Source: Pedobacter sp. W3I1
Lineage (GTDB): Bacteria > Bacteroidota > Bacteroidia > Sphingobacteriales > Sphingobacteriaceae
NCBI RefSeq assembly: GCF_030816015.1
Contig: NZ_JAUSXN010000001.1
Span: 6,324,001-6,388,000 of the forward strand
Direction of reading: 5' to 3'
DNA: 64,000 bases
Position 1 is the stretch's first letter, and every line of letters begins with the position of its first letter. Under the pieces are notes generated by a model, which saw nothing but the letters and a program-made list of their open reading frames with translations, made no database searches and was not told where the DNA came from. The translations under genes were made by a program, and so were the position numbers. Positions 17,093 to 27,000 of the stretch are shown piece by piece.

Positions 17093-18844
17093 ATGGGATT
17101 ATTACTTAACTACCTGAAACACCACAAGTGGATTGTGGCCTTAGCGCTATTGCTGGCAGGCATAAATATTGGTTTTTCACTTTTAGATCCATATATCACC
17201 GGTCGTATTTTGGACCGTTTTATCAATAAAAAAGATTCGTTAACCTATAACCAATACCTTTGGGGCTCTCTTGGTTTAATCGGGCTGGCTATTGGCGCAG
17301 CCATGGTTTCGCGTATCGCTAAAAACTTTCAGGATTATTTCACCAGTGTAATTGTTCAAAAAGTTGGCGCAAAAATGTATGCTGATGGTTTGCAACATTC
17401 TCTAAAACTGCCTTACCAGGTTTTCGAAGATCAACGTAGTGGAGAAACCCTGGGTATTTTACAAAAAGTACGTTTAGATTCAGAGAAGTTTATCACCGCC
17501 TTTATCAGTATCCTTTTTGTAAGTTTAATTGGAATGATTTTCGTTATCGTGTATTCGGTTTCGGTAAGCTACAAAGTTACCTTAGTTTATTTTTCGGCTA
17601 TCCCGATCATCAGTTTCGTAAGCTGGTTTTTAAGTCGCAAAATTAAAACCATCCAACGCTCTATCGTTGGCGAAACTACTGCTTTGGCAGGTTCTACCAC
17701 CGAATCGTTAAGAAACATCGAACTGGTTAAGAGTTTAGGTTTGGCCGATCAGGAAATTGACCGGCTGAATAAAACCACATACAAAATTCTCGGCTTAGAA
17801 CTTAAAAAAGTGAAATATGTGCGCAGTATGAGTTTTGTTCAGGGCACTACAGTAAACCTGGTGCGCAGCACAATGGTGTTGGTTTTACTATTGCTTATTT
17901 TCGATAATTCCATTACTGCCGGACAGTATTTTTCATTCCTTTTTTACTCATTCTTCCTTTTCGGACCGCTCCAGGAGCTGGGCAATGTGATTTTAACCTG
18001 GCGTGAGGCCGAAGTTTCGTTGGGTAACTTTAAAAAGATTTTAAGTACACCGGTTGATAAAAAACCTGATAATCCAACTTCTATAGCAAAAATTAAGGAT
18101 TTAACCTTTAGCAATGTGGGTTTCAAACACCTAACAGCCAATAAAAATGCTTTAGAAAATATTTCGTTTAAAACCCATCACGGGCAAACCATTGCATTTG
18201 TTGGTCCATCGGGTTCTGGAAAAAGCACACTGGTGAAACTATTGGTGGGTTTATATCCGGCAAAAGATGGTGAGATTTTATACAATGGCATTCCAAGCAA
18301 CGATATTGATCTTGATGCCTTACGCGAGAAAATTGGCTTCGTAACGCAAGACACCCAGTTATTCTCGGGTACAATAAGAGAAAACCTTTTATTTGTTAAT
18401 CCTAATGCAACTGACGAAGAGTGTTATAAAGTATTGAACCAGGCTGCTTGTCAAACACTTTTGGCCCGTGCCGATAAAGGTTTAGATTCATTAATTGGCG
18501 AAGGTGGGGTTAAGGTTTCTGGTGGTGAGAAACAACGTTTATCAATTGCTAGAGCACTGCTCCGTCAGCCAGATATTTTGGTTTTTGATGAGGCTACGTC
18601 CTCGCTGGATTCGATTACAGAAGAAGAAATTACCAAAACCATCCGTTCGGTATCAGATTTAACCGATCACATTACCATTTTGATTGCCCACCGTTTATCT
18701 ACCATAAAACATGCTGATAAAATTTATGTTCTGGAGAAAGGCAACATCATTGAAGAAGGAAGGCATGAAGAATTAATTGCACAAAACGGTTTATATCAGG
18801 CCATGTGGCGCCAACAAATTGGCGAGAGAGTTGTTGAAGCTTAA
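17093..18844 (+). CDS. ABC transporter, fused membrane and ATPase domains
   Basis: 583 residues: an exporter-type membrane domain with six helices (about 15-320) fused to a nucleotide-binding domain. Walker A GPSGSGKST lies near 370-378, the Q-loop at FVTQDTQLFSG, the signature VSGGEKQRLS, Walker B ILVFDEATSSLDS and the switch His in IAHRLST. Half-transporters of this type act as dimers and export lipids, drugs or peptides; the substrate is not evident. The start ATG at 17093 follows the upstream terminator by 29 bases. The small membrane protein gene begins 18 bp downstream and is probably cotranscribed. Confidence 0.9.
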   Translation: MGLLLNYLKHHKWIVALALLLAGINIGFSLLDPYITGRILDRFINKKDSLTYNQYLWGSLGLIGLAIGAAMVSRIAKNFQDYFTSVIVQKVGAKMYADGLQHSLKLPYQVFEDQRSGETLGILQKVRLDSEKFITAFISILFVSLIGMIFVIVYSVSVSYKVTLVYFSAIPIISFVSWFLSRKIKTIQRSIVGETTALAGSTTESLRNIELVKSLGLADQEIDRLNKTTYKILGLELKKVKYVRSMSFVQGTTVNLVRSTMVLVLLLLIFDNSITAGQYFSFLFYSFFLFGPLQELGNVILTWREAEVSLGNFKKILSTPVDKKPDNPTSIAKIKDLTFSNVGFKHLTANKNALENISFKTHHGQTIAFVGPSGSGKSTLVKLLVGLYPAKDGEILYNGIPSNDIDLDALREKIGFVTQDTQLFSGTIRENLLFVNPNATDEECYKVLNQAACQTLLARADKGLDSLIGEGGVKVSGGEKQRLSIARALLRQPDILVFDEATSSLDSITEEEITKTIRSVSDLTDHITILIAHRLSTIKHADKIYVLEKGNIIEEGRHEELIAQNGLYQAMWRQQIGERVVEA

Positions 18845-18862
18845 GGAACAATATTTTTAATT

Positions 18863-19078
18863 ATGTTACTGGCACAAGTAGAAAGCAATCAGATCGCAAT
18901 TATCATTATTATAGCAGCCATATTATGGCTGGCCTTAATATTAACCGCATTGTACCATATATCGAGAAACAACAGTATCGGTTTCTCGGTAAAAGTACTT
19001 TGGTTTATCATTATCCTCCTGGCCCCCTTTTTAGGTTCCATTATTTATTTAATCTGGGGCAAGAATAAGAAATTTTAA
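18863..19078 (+). CDS. Small PLDc_N-type membrane protein
   Basis: 71 residues with two transmembrane helices (about 10-32 and 44-64). The second, with KVLWFIIILLAPFLGSIIYLIWG, has the W-x(5-8)-P-x-x-G-x-x-x-Y pattern of the phospholipase D N-terminal (PLDc_N) membrane module. That module also occurs alone in many small bacterial proteins of unknown role. It is 18 bp downstream of the ABC exporter, so it may be cotranscribed with it. Confidence 0.75.
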   Translation: MLLAQVESNQIAIIIIIAAILWLALILTALYHISRNNSIGFSVKVLWFIIILLAPFLGSIIYLIWGKNKKF

Positions 19079-19097
19079 TGATTGAATTCAGTCGTAT

Positions 19098-19124
19098 CGT
19101 CATCCTGAATTTATTTCAGGATCT
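19098..19124. repeat. REP-like arm, left half (copy C)
   Basis: CGTCATCCTGAATTTATTTC plus CAGGATCT is a left arm of the GTCAT...ATGAC family without its right arm nearby. The matching right arm lies 1.55 kb away at 20672-20698, on the far side of the tandem array. Confidence 0.7.
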
Positions 19125-19194
19125 ATCAAGCCTAGAATAAATTTATCGCATGGTTCTTATCTTTACGAAGTATTTCTACTCCCATTTAAAATAA

Positions 19195-19389
19195 TTATAA
19201 CTGTATCCGTTTTATTTTTTTGGAAAGCAATGCCAATAGTTCGTCGGTATGGTTCTGTCCCGCTGTTCCTCCTGCCGATAATATCGATAAAAAGAAAAAT
19301 AATGCTTTATCGGCATCCGTGCCATCGGGTTTAGGTGGCCAGAGCGAATGTGTAACTAACGATTTTTTAAATTGAGATGGGTTTTGCAT
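19195..19389 (-). CDS. Doubtful 64-aa ORF in first unit of the tandem array
   Basis: An intact frame from ATG (19389) to TAA (19195), beginning MQNPSQFKKSL and containing WPPKPDGTDADKA and SAGGTAGQNHTDEL. The equivalent frames in the other three repeat units are broken: stop codons or indels directly after MQNPSQ in units 2 and 4, and a shift in unit 3. Either this is the last readable copy of a small gene, or conservation is at nucleotide level only and the frame is chance. I recognise no family. Confidence 0.25.
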   Translation of the reverse strand: MQNPSQFKKSLVTHSLWPPKPDGTDADKALFFFLSILSAGGTAGQNHTDELLALLSKKIKRIQL

Positions 19390-20607
19390 GAGGGATAGCA
19401 GTGGAGATCCTTTTTTGATTTTTTTTCAAAAAAGATTGTAACGGATAGCCCGACCCTTGCGTAGCTTGGGGCATGCCCAAATTATTTGAAACAAAATATT
19501 CTCTTTATCGCCATGGTCTGTGTCCTCACGGACCATTTCCATTCCTCTTCAAAAAATAAATTCTGTTAGTAGAATAAGTCTGTTTTTTTAGAAAGCAATG
19601 TTTGTAGTTCTTCGGTATGGTTCTGTCCCGCTGTTCCTCCTGCCGATAGCTGTTTATAAAAACAATGATGTGTTATCGGCATCCGTGCCATCGGGTTTAA
19701 GTGGCCAGGGCAAACGTATAACTGACGATTTTTTTACTGCGATGGATTTTGCATGAGGGATAGCAGTGGAAATCCTTTTTTGATTTTTCTTCAAAAAAGA
19801 TTGTAACGGATAGCCCTACCCTTTCCCGTATTTCACGGGATTGGGGGCATGCCCAAATTATTTGAAACAAAACTTTATCGCCATGGTCTGTGTCCTCACG
19901 GACCATTTCCATTCCTCCTCAAAAAATAAATTCTGTTAGTAGAATAAGTCTATTTTTTTTGAAAGCAATGTTTGTAGTTCTTCGGTTTGATTCTGCCCCG
20001 CTGTTCCTCCTGCCGATAATATCGATAAAAAGAAAAATGATGCTTTATCGGCATCCGTGCCATCGGGTTTAGGTGGCTAGGGCAGAAATACAACTGCCTA
20101 TTTTTTAAACTGCTATGGGTTTTTGCATGAGGGATAGCAGTGGAAATCCTTTTTTGATTTTTCTTCAAAAAAGATTGTAACGCATAGCCCGACCCTTTCC
20201 CGTATTTCACGGGATTGGGGCATGCCCAAATTATTTGAAACAAAATAATTCTCTTTATCGCCAAGGTCCGTGTCCTCACGGACCATTTTCATTCTCAAAA
20301 AAGCTAAAATGCCCTTAGCTGAATAGTTTTTTTTGGAAAGCAATACCAATAGTTCTTCGGTTTGGTTCTGTCCCGCTGTTCCTCCTGCGATAGCTGTTTA
20401 TAAAAACAATGATGCATTATCGGCATCCGTGCCATCGGGTTTAGGTGGCCAGGGCAAACGTATAACTGACGATTTTTTTTACTGCGATGGGTTTTGCATG
20501 AGGGATAGCAGTGGAAATCCTTTTTTGATTTTTCTTCAAAAAAGATTGTAACGGATAGCCCTACCCTTTCCCGTATTTCACGGGATTGGGGCATGCCCAA
20601 ATTATTT
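19223..20607. repeat. Four degenerate ~370-bp tandem repeats
   Basis: Units begin with GAAAGCAATG at 19223, 19591, 19961 and 20336 (spacing 368, 370, 375); the last is cut short near 20607. Each holds: a conserved ~120-bp block with the core TGTTCCTCCTGC and TTATCGGCATCCGTGCCAT; a long imperfect hairpin from GGGATAGCAGTGG to AACGGATAGCCC (19392-19453, 19757-19816, 20131-20190, 20502-20561); a CCCGTATTTCACGGG mini-hairpin in units 2-4; GGGGCATGCCCAAATTATTT; and, in units 1-3, a GGTCyGTGTCCTCACGGACC hairpin. It lies between convergent genes. No terminal inverted repeats or transposase are visible. Identity is unknown. Confidence 0.9.
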
Positions 20608-20671
20608 ACGATAAATGAAATTTATTGGTGGTAAAGAGCTCTATCTTAGAACCCCCTTTTTATAGCATGAT

Positions 20672-20698
20672 AGATACTGAACTAAATTCAGCATGACG
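20672..20698. repeat. REP-like arm, right half (copy D)
   Basis: AGATACTGAACTAAATTCAG followed by CATGACG is a right arm of the GTCAT...ATGAC palindrome family. It is the inverted complement of the left arm at 19098-19124 and ends 6 bp before the MFS stop codon. Confidence 0.7.
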
Positions 20699-20704
20699 GA
20701 ATGG

Positions 20705-21991
20705 TTAAGTAATTTTCGTAGTCTGTTCATTAATATCCTGCAAACTCAACCTGGTTAATGATCGTGTTTTAAACCAGGTAATACCTGCTATCGCTATCGT
20801 CATACTTCCTCCAAATACAACCGCCGGAACAAGGTTCATGAGCTTAGCAGTTAAACCCGACTCGAATTCACCGATCTCGTTTGATGAACCAATAAACATA
20901 CTGTTTACTGCCGAAACCCGCCCCCGCATATCATCAGGAGTAAGTAATTGCATAATTGTTTGTCTGATGATTACACTTACGCTATCAAATGATCCCTCCA
21001 GGAACAAAAAGAATAATGTTAAATAGAAATTTTTAGATAAACCATAGCAAATAATGCTAAGGCCAAATCCAGTTACCGCGATTAACAAGTTGCGCCAGGG
21101 TTTTCCCATTGGCGAAAAGCGGGTCATGGCCAACATGGTAATTACAGCGCCTGAAGATGCTGCACCACGCATCATGCCCAATCCAAATGACCCTAAGTGA
21201 AAAACATCTTTGGCAAACATGGGCAGCAAAGCTACAGCTCCACCAAAAAATACAGAAAACAGGTCTAAACTCATGGCCCATACCATCATTTTGGTTTTAA
21301 AAACAAACTGGATTCCTTCTTTTAAGCTGTGGAATATATTTTGTGTAGGCACGTAAGTGGCGGGGTGTTTTTTGAAAGTAAATATGCAGATCAATGATAT
21401 GGAAACCAACCCTACAATTACACTATATGCTGCTGTAATGCCCCATAGCCAATTTACCAGCCCCCCAACTAATGGGCCAATAATGGTAGCCAATTGCCAG
21501 CTGCTACTATTCCATGTACTCGAGTTTGGATACAACTCTTTGGGTACAATTTTAGCCATTAAAGAAAAAGTTGCCGGACCAAAAAAGCCTCTGGCTAAGC
21601 CAATGCAAAAAACCAAACCATACATAATGAGTACAATGAGGTCTTCTTTAAGGTGAAGGTATTTACTGGTAATAATCAGCATTAAAACCGAAGCCAGCCA
21701 AACACCTGAAAATATCTTGATTAACAATCCACGTTTTTCGCTTTTATCGGCAATGTAACCACCGTATAATGCAATTCCAATAGCTGGAATGGCTTCACAT
21801 AAACCAACTAAACCTAATTTTAACGGATCGTGAGTTAAATCGTAAATATGGTAACCAATAACAACGGCCTGCATTTGGTAAGCAAGCGTAAAAAAGAACC
21901 GCATGCCCAAGAATGATCTAAATTCTTTATATCGCAGGGCTGCGAATGGATCTGGTTTTGCAATAACGGAGTTGGGGTCTGAATCTGTCAC
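20705..21991 (-). CDS. MFS transporter (EntS-like drug/siderophore exporter type)
   Basis: 428 residues with about 12 transmembrane helices. N-terminal FAALRYKEFRSFLGMRFFF and the loop YGGYIADKSEKRG (motif A between helices 2 and 3) are characteristic of the EntS/DUF894-type branch of the major facilitator superfamily; PDDMRGRVSAVNSMFIG near residue 352 repeats the motif in the second half. Members export siderophores or drugs, but no siderophore gene is near. Single gene on the minus strand, convergent with the ABC/PLDc_N pair. Confidence 0.85.
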   Translation of the reverse strand: MTDSDPNSVIAKPDPFAALRYKEFRSFLGMRFFFTLAYQMQAVVIGYHIYDLTHDPLKLGLVGLCEAIPAIGIALYGGYIADKSEKRGLLIKIFSGVWLASVLMLIITSKYLHLKEDLIVLIMYGLVFCIGLARGFFGPATFSLMAKIVPKELYPNSSTWNSSSWQLATIIGPLVGGLVNWLWGITAAYSVIVGLVSISLICIFTFKKHPATYVPTQNIFHSLKEGIQFVFKTKMMVWAMSLDLFSVFFGGAVALLPMFAKDVFHLGSFGLGMMRGAASSGAVITMLAMTRFSPMGKPWRNLLIAVTGFGLSIICYGLSKNFYLTLFFLFLEGSFDSVSVIIRQTIMQLLTPDDMRGRVSAVNSMFIGSSNEIGEFESGLTAKLMNLVPAVVFGGSMTIAIAGITWFKTRSLTRLSLQDINEQTTKIT

Positions 21992-22120
21992 AGGAAAAAA
22001 TTTATATGCAAAACTAAGCTTTGAAAATTAAATACAGGAATGGACGAAGGTTTAAGATTATTTATTTTTCTATTAAAAAGTAAAATTTGAGATCAGAATT
22101 CAAAATGTTATTACATAAAA

Positions 22121-22156
22121 AACCCGATGAATATGACTGTACACATCCATCGGGTT
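22121..22156 (-). terminator. Terminator after the susCD pair
   Basis: AACCCGATG (22121-22129) pairs with CATCGGGTT (22148-22156). On the minus strand the stem is followed by a T-run (GGGTTTTTTATG), 15 bases after the susD stop. Confidence 0.82.
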
Positions 22157-22170
22157 ATTAAGCGCAGTTT

Positions 22171-24009
22171 TTAGTAACCTGGGTTTTGCTCGAGCAAATT
22201 ATTCTTGTTTACTTCATCTCGGCTAAATGGTCTGAAATAAAGTTTATCGTTCCAACTTCTGTTCTCTTGCGCATTTTCCTCTACCGGACTATAGGTATAA
22301 TCGTAAATGGTATTGTCGTAATGATAAGGGGCAGACATCGTTTTGCCCGGTTTAAATTTACCGGTAACCTTAATATAAGTGGTCTTTCTGCCCAATGTTT
22401 CACCAGCGATTAACCACCTGCGGGTATCATGATAACGTTGTTCTTCGTAAGCCATTTCTATGCGGCGTTCGTGACGGTACGCTTCTCTAAGGCCAGCCTG
22501 ATCTGTTGCTGTAACCGCAGGCATACCTGCCCTGAAACGGATTTTATTTAACCAGTTTGTAGCATTGCCCAGTTCACCAAGCTCAATACTCGCTTCGATA
22601 TAATTAAATACCGCTTCGGTATACCTAAAGAAAGGCCAAGGCACATTTTGCGACATAGAGGCGTCTACAATACTTGGATCTGGATCGATAAATTTATGAT
22701 AGTAATAACCTGTCCAGCTGCCGTTCCAGTTTTCGATAGAACTTGCACGTGTATCTAAACCTTTAAAGTCAATTCTCGTAGTGTTATCCATTAAATCGTA
22801 TACACCAGTTTGGATTTGACTGGCTGGATCAACGTTACCTGAAGCTTTATCGCGGGGTTTCCAACCAGCACCATCATATAAAACAGTAGCGTAAAAGCGT
22901 GGATCCCTATTTTGGTAAGGGCTGGCCTTTTGAGCTGGATTTGTCCAACTAAACTTTGTGCCATCTAACATTTCATAATCATCAACCAATAAGCCTATTG
23001 GCGTATTGCCCGCCCAGTTGTGGTAACCGTTTGGACCATTCTGTTGTGCATGTTTGATGTTGTTTTGAATAATAAAATAACGTGCAAAAATTAATTCTGA
23101 AGCCGCAGTAGCATCAACACCAGGGGCTTTACTGGCGCCGCCCATTGCGATACTTTTATAATTTAGCCTTCCCTCGTCAGAAGTTGCTGGCGCAGAAAGA
23201 TTTAATTTATAACCTGTAGCCAAATCAATAACCGCTTTTGCAGCAGTTTGAGCTAACCTGTAGCGATCTGCCTGATTGCCGCCCGCGTAACTCAGGAAAT
23301 CTAATTTTTGAGGAGTTATTCCGCTAATTTTAGCATTTAGTTTAGCCCTGTCATGCAAATCGCTTGCTGCATAGATTAACACTCTAGATTTTAATGCCAA
23401 TGCTGCTAATGCAGTTGTACGACCCTTCTCCATGTTTTTGCCGGTTAATAATCTATTGGATTCATCGCAATCTTTTACAATAAAGTTTACACACTCCTCA
23501 TAGGTGTTTCGCTTTACGCTATAGTTATCATCGAGCACATAAATTTTTGTTACAATCGGAATGGCTCCATAGTAACGCAATAATTGCTGATAAAAGTAAG
23601 CACGTAAAAAATAGGCTTCGCCTAATAACTGATCTTTTAGCGTTTGGCTAGTCAATGCATTATCACCGCTGGTTATTTTCTCAATGGTAATGTTACAGGC
23701 CCGGATGCGGTTATACATTTGTTTGTACGCCCAGGTATCGTCTACCCAACCGAGTGTTGAAGGGTTAATGGTAGCATTATTGACCAGATCTATTCCACGG
23801 GTAGGGTGCGTAAACAAGGCTTCGTCAGAAACTGATGCTAACATCTGTTCAGAAAAACCGCCATTACCCAATCCGTTATAGATATCGTTCACAAATGCCT
23901 GCGCAGTTGCAGGATCTTTCCATACCGATTCGGCAGGCACCTGGCCAGGTGATTCTACGTCTAAAAAATCCTTTTTACATCCAAATGCAAAAAAGGTAAT
24001 AAGAACCAA
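22171..24009 (-). CDS. SusD/RagB family glycan-binding lipoprotein (apparent 1-nt frameshift in signal peptide)
   Basis: SusD-like proteins are surface lipoproteins that cap a SusC channel and bind the substrate. The 612-residue frame has typical features: a Cys-Lys-Lys lipobox region, FLDVESPGQVPAESVW, FLRAYFYQQLLRYYGAIPIV, an ENWNGSW region, and the C-terminal LNKIRFRAGMPA, HERRIEMAYEEQRYHDTRRW block. The frame's only start is TTG at 24009, giving a signal without basic residues. ATGs at 24055 and 24046 open a basic leader in the neighbouring frame; removing one base in the A-rich stretch near 24025-24035 would join them as MKNMKAII-KIYYLLVLITFFAFGC. This suggests a recent indel or a sequence error. 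Confidence 0.88.
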   Translation of the reverse strand: MVLITFFAFGCKKDFLDVESPGQVPAESVWKDPATAQAFVNDIYNGLGNGGFSEQMLASVSDEALFTHPTRGIDLVNNATINPSTLGWVDDTWAYKQMYNRIRACNITIEKITSGDNALTSQTLKDQLLGEAYFLRAYFYQQLLRYYGAIPIVTKIYVLDDNYSVKRNTYEECVNFIVKDCDESNRLLTGKNMEKGRTTALAALALKSRVLIYAASDLHDRAKLNAKISGITPQKLDFLSYAGGNQADRYRLAQTAAKAVIDLATGYKLNLSAPATSDEGRLNYKSIAMGGASKAPGVDATAASELIFARYFIIQNNIKHAQQNGPNGYHNWAGNTPIGLLVDDYEMLDGTKFSWTNPAQKASPYQNRDPRFYATVLYDGAGWKPRDKASGNVDPASQIQTGVYDLMDNTTRIDFKGLDTRASSIENWNGSWTGYYYHKFIDPDPSIVDASMSQNVPWPFFRYTEAVFNYIEASIELGELGNATNWLNKIRFRAGMPAVTATDQAGLREAYRHERRIEMAYEEQRYHDTRRWLIAGETLGRKTTYIKVTGKFKPGKTMSAPYHYDNTIYDYTYSPVEENAQENRSWNDKLYFRPFSRDEVNKNNLLEQNPGY

Positions 24010-24080
24010 TAGATAATAGATTTTTATTTTGAATTATTGCTTTCATATTTTTCATTGTAATTGATAAATAGCTATACATC

Positions 24081-27000
24081 TTAAAAAGTGGCTTTAATAC
24101 CCATATTAATTACCCTGGCTTGTGGATAGTATTGACCACTTGTATTGGTAGATTCAGGGTCCCATATCTTGATTTTATCAAGCGTTGCCAGGTTGAGGCC
24201 ATTTGCATAAACCCTTACACTATTTAACCCAACTTTTTCAACCCAGGTAGTTGGTAATGTATAACCCAGCTCTACATTCTTAAGTCTGATGTAGTTATTG
24301 CTCCTTAACCAATAGGTATTGTTTAATGCATTATTGCTATCGGTATAATAGGTAGCACCCCTATTTGATAAGCGCGGGTTTACCGAACTTGGATTATCGA
24401 TACTCCAGCGGTTCAGGTACGACCACTCCAGGAAGTTACCAATATCTCCCGATTCTGTTAGACCAACAATCTGCATTCCGCCGGTTGCCCCTTGAATAAG
24501 TACCGATAAGTCAAATCCTTTGTACTGAACGTTAAAGTTTACCCCGCCAGTAAAAGTTGGTGTACCGTTTTTATCTAAGCGGATTTTATCGTCTGCATTG
24601 ATTTTACCATCACCGTTAATGTCTTTAAATTTCATGTCGCCAGGGCGAAGATTACCTGTTAGCGCACTATAATTTAATTTATTGGCACTAATTTCCGCTT
24701 GATCTTTAAAAACACCATCATAATCGTAAACTAACCATGAACTTGTTACTCTACCTGTAGAACGCTGCCATTCAGGGGCTCCAGGCGTTTCATCCCAGAA
24801 TATGATTTTATTTTTGGCATAGCCACCGTTTACACTCACTCCAAAATTTAAATCGCCAACCTGATCGTTATAACTTAATTTAAATTCGAAACCTTTGTTG
24901 TTTACCTTTCCTAAGTTAACAGGAGGTAAACGATCGGTAATACCCGAGCTTTCAGGCACTGAGCTACCTCTGCTAATCAGAATATTTGTACGCTTGTTAT
25001 AGAAGTAATCGAACTCTAACGACAATTTATTATTTAAAAAGGATGCGTCTAAACCAATGTTGGTATTATTTGCCACTTCCCATCCGAAATCAAAATTAGG
25101 CACTTTGCCTTCAGTTAAGGTTTTGGTTACCAAATCATTAAAGGTATAAGTACCAAAGTTCATCAAACTGAGGTATTGATATTCTTGCAAAACATCTCCG
25201 AAATAGGCTTCAGCTCCCATTTGCCCCCATGAAGCCCTTAATTTCAAATTGTTGACGAATTTAACATTCTCTTTAAAAAAGGGTTCTTCAGATAATCTCC
25301 ACCCTACTGATACACCTGGGAAGAAACCGAAACGTCTATCTGTTGGGAAAATGTAAGATCCATCTACCCGCCACAAAAATTCGGCAAGGTATTTTTCTTT
25401 ATAATTATAGCCCGCCCTACCAAAATAGCTTAACCGTGCTCTTTTAAATAAATTATTTGGATCACCAGGATTATTGCCTAATGATTGCTCCCTTTCATCA
25501 CCTGCAAGTAACTCTTGAACTGATGAAGAAATAAAGTATCTCCTAAACGCAGTAAAACCGTCATTGTTAACTGTTTCGCGTGTTACACCGGCCATTAAAC
25601 CAATAGTATGATCGCTAATCTTTTTATCATAGTTAACCATTCCGGTTAAGTTTATGGCCAATTGTCCGCCTGCGGTTTCCCTAAGCCTTGGATCGGTGTA
25701 TTGAGAGCGCACCGTACCTGCAAGCACTGGTGTTACACCATCTGCTGCAAACGTTTTCTTGTCCCAATCGTAAAGTGTCCAGGGCAATTGCCAGTTTTTT
25801 TGCCTGCCAGAATATTTATCTATTGCAGCTGTACCGGTTACCTTTAATCCATCAACACCAGGAATTTTAATTTCTACTTTACCGGTAGTTTGAAAGTAAT
25901 CCCGAACATCTTTATTAGTTCCCGTTAAGTCTGTAGTAGAAACCACCGGATTATAACCATATTCAATATCCCTACCAGGCAACCCGTTAGGCCATATGGC
26001 TATCTCGTTAGGTCTTCCCCGCATTAAGAATCTAAAGATATCACCTGCTGAAACCGTTGGAAAATTACGATCTTCCTCTCTCGCACTTACCCCCAATGTT
26101 GTAGTAATATACTTACTTAATTTTGCTTCCAGGTTAAAACGCATATCATACTGCTGATAACCTGTGGCAGAATTTTTATAATAGCCATCCTGATTTAGGT
26201 AGCCTAGTGAAAGCAAATATTTCACATTTTCGCTACCTCCATTAATCTGAACATTATGTCTTTGCTGAGGTGACCAATTTTGGAAAGTAGTTTTAAACCA
26301 ATCAGTATTGGGATACCTTAAAGGATCTGAGCCGTCGCCAAATTTCCGGATTTCATCTGGTTTGTAAGCTGCATTAATCGTTTTACCGCCGGTAGATAAA
26401 TAAGTACCCGTTGTTTTGAAACTATTCCATGCTGCCGACCATTCATTCGGATTAAGATCAGAGCCGAAAATGTTCAGTTCATTTAAAATCTCAGCATATT
26501 GAGTAGAATTGGCCATTTTAGGTATGCGTGTAGGCTGTTGTAGGCCATAACTAAAATCGTAAGAAAATTGTGGTTTCCCGGTTTTTCCTAATTTAGTAGT
26601 GATGAGGATTACTCCATTTGCAGCTTGCGAGCCATAAATAGCTGCTGATGCATCCTTTAACACGGATACACTTTCGATATCATTCGGATTTAACCTTTCA
26701 ATTCCACCGGCACGATTAGGAATCCCATCAATTACGATTAAAGCGTTGTTATTTCCAAGTGAATTTATACCCCTGATCCGGATAGTAGAACCATCGTAAC
26801 CAGGCTCACCACTTCCTTGCAATGCAGTCACGCCAGGTAAACGTCCTGCCAATGAATTGGTTAAGTTTACAGAAGAAGATTTGGCTAATTCTGTACCTTT
26901 AACGGAAGCAACAGCACCAGATACAACTGCTTTCTTTTGGGTTCCGTAACCCACTACCACTACTTCTGATAAATTTTGATTGTTTTCTAATAAGCGGACA

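Noticed and set aside
19697..20600. Several overlapping ORFs (71-109 codons) inside the tandem array, both strands
   Set aside because: They are products of the repeat sequence, in different frames in different units and with no consistent start; the hairpin sequence explains them.
19223..20607. CRISPR array
   Set aside because: Units are 370 bp with drifting spacers, not 25-40 bp repeats with unique spacers, and no cas genes are present.
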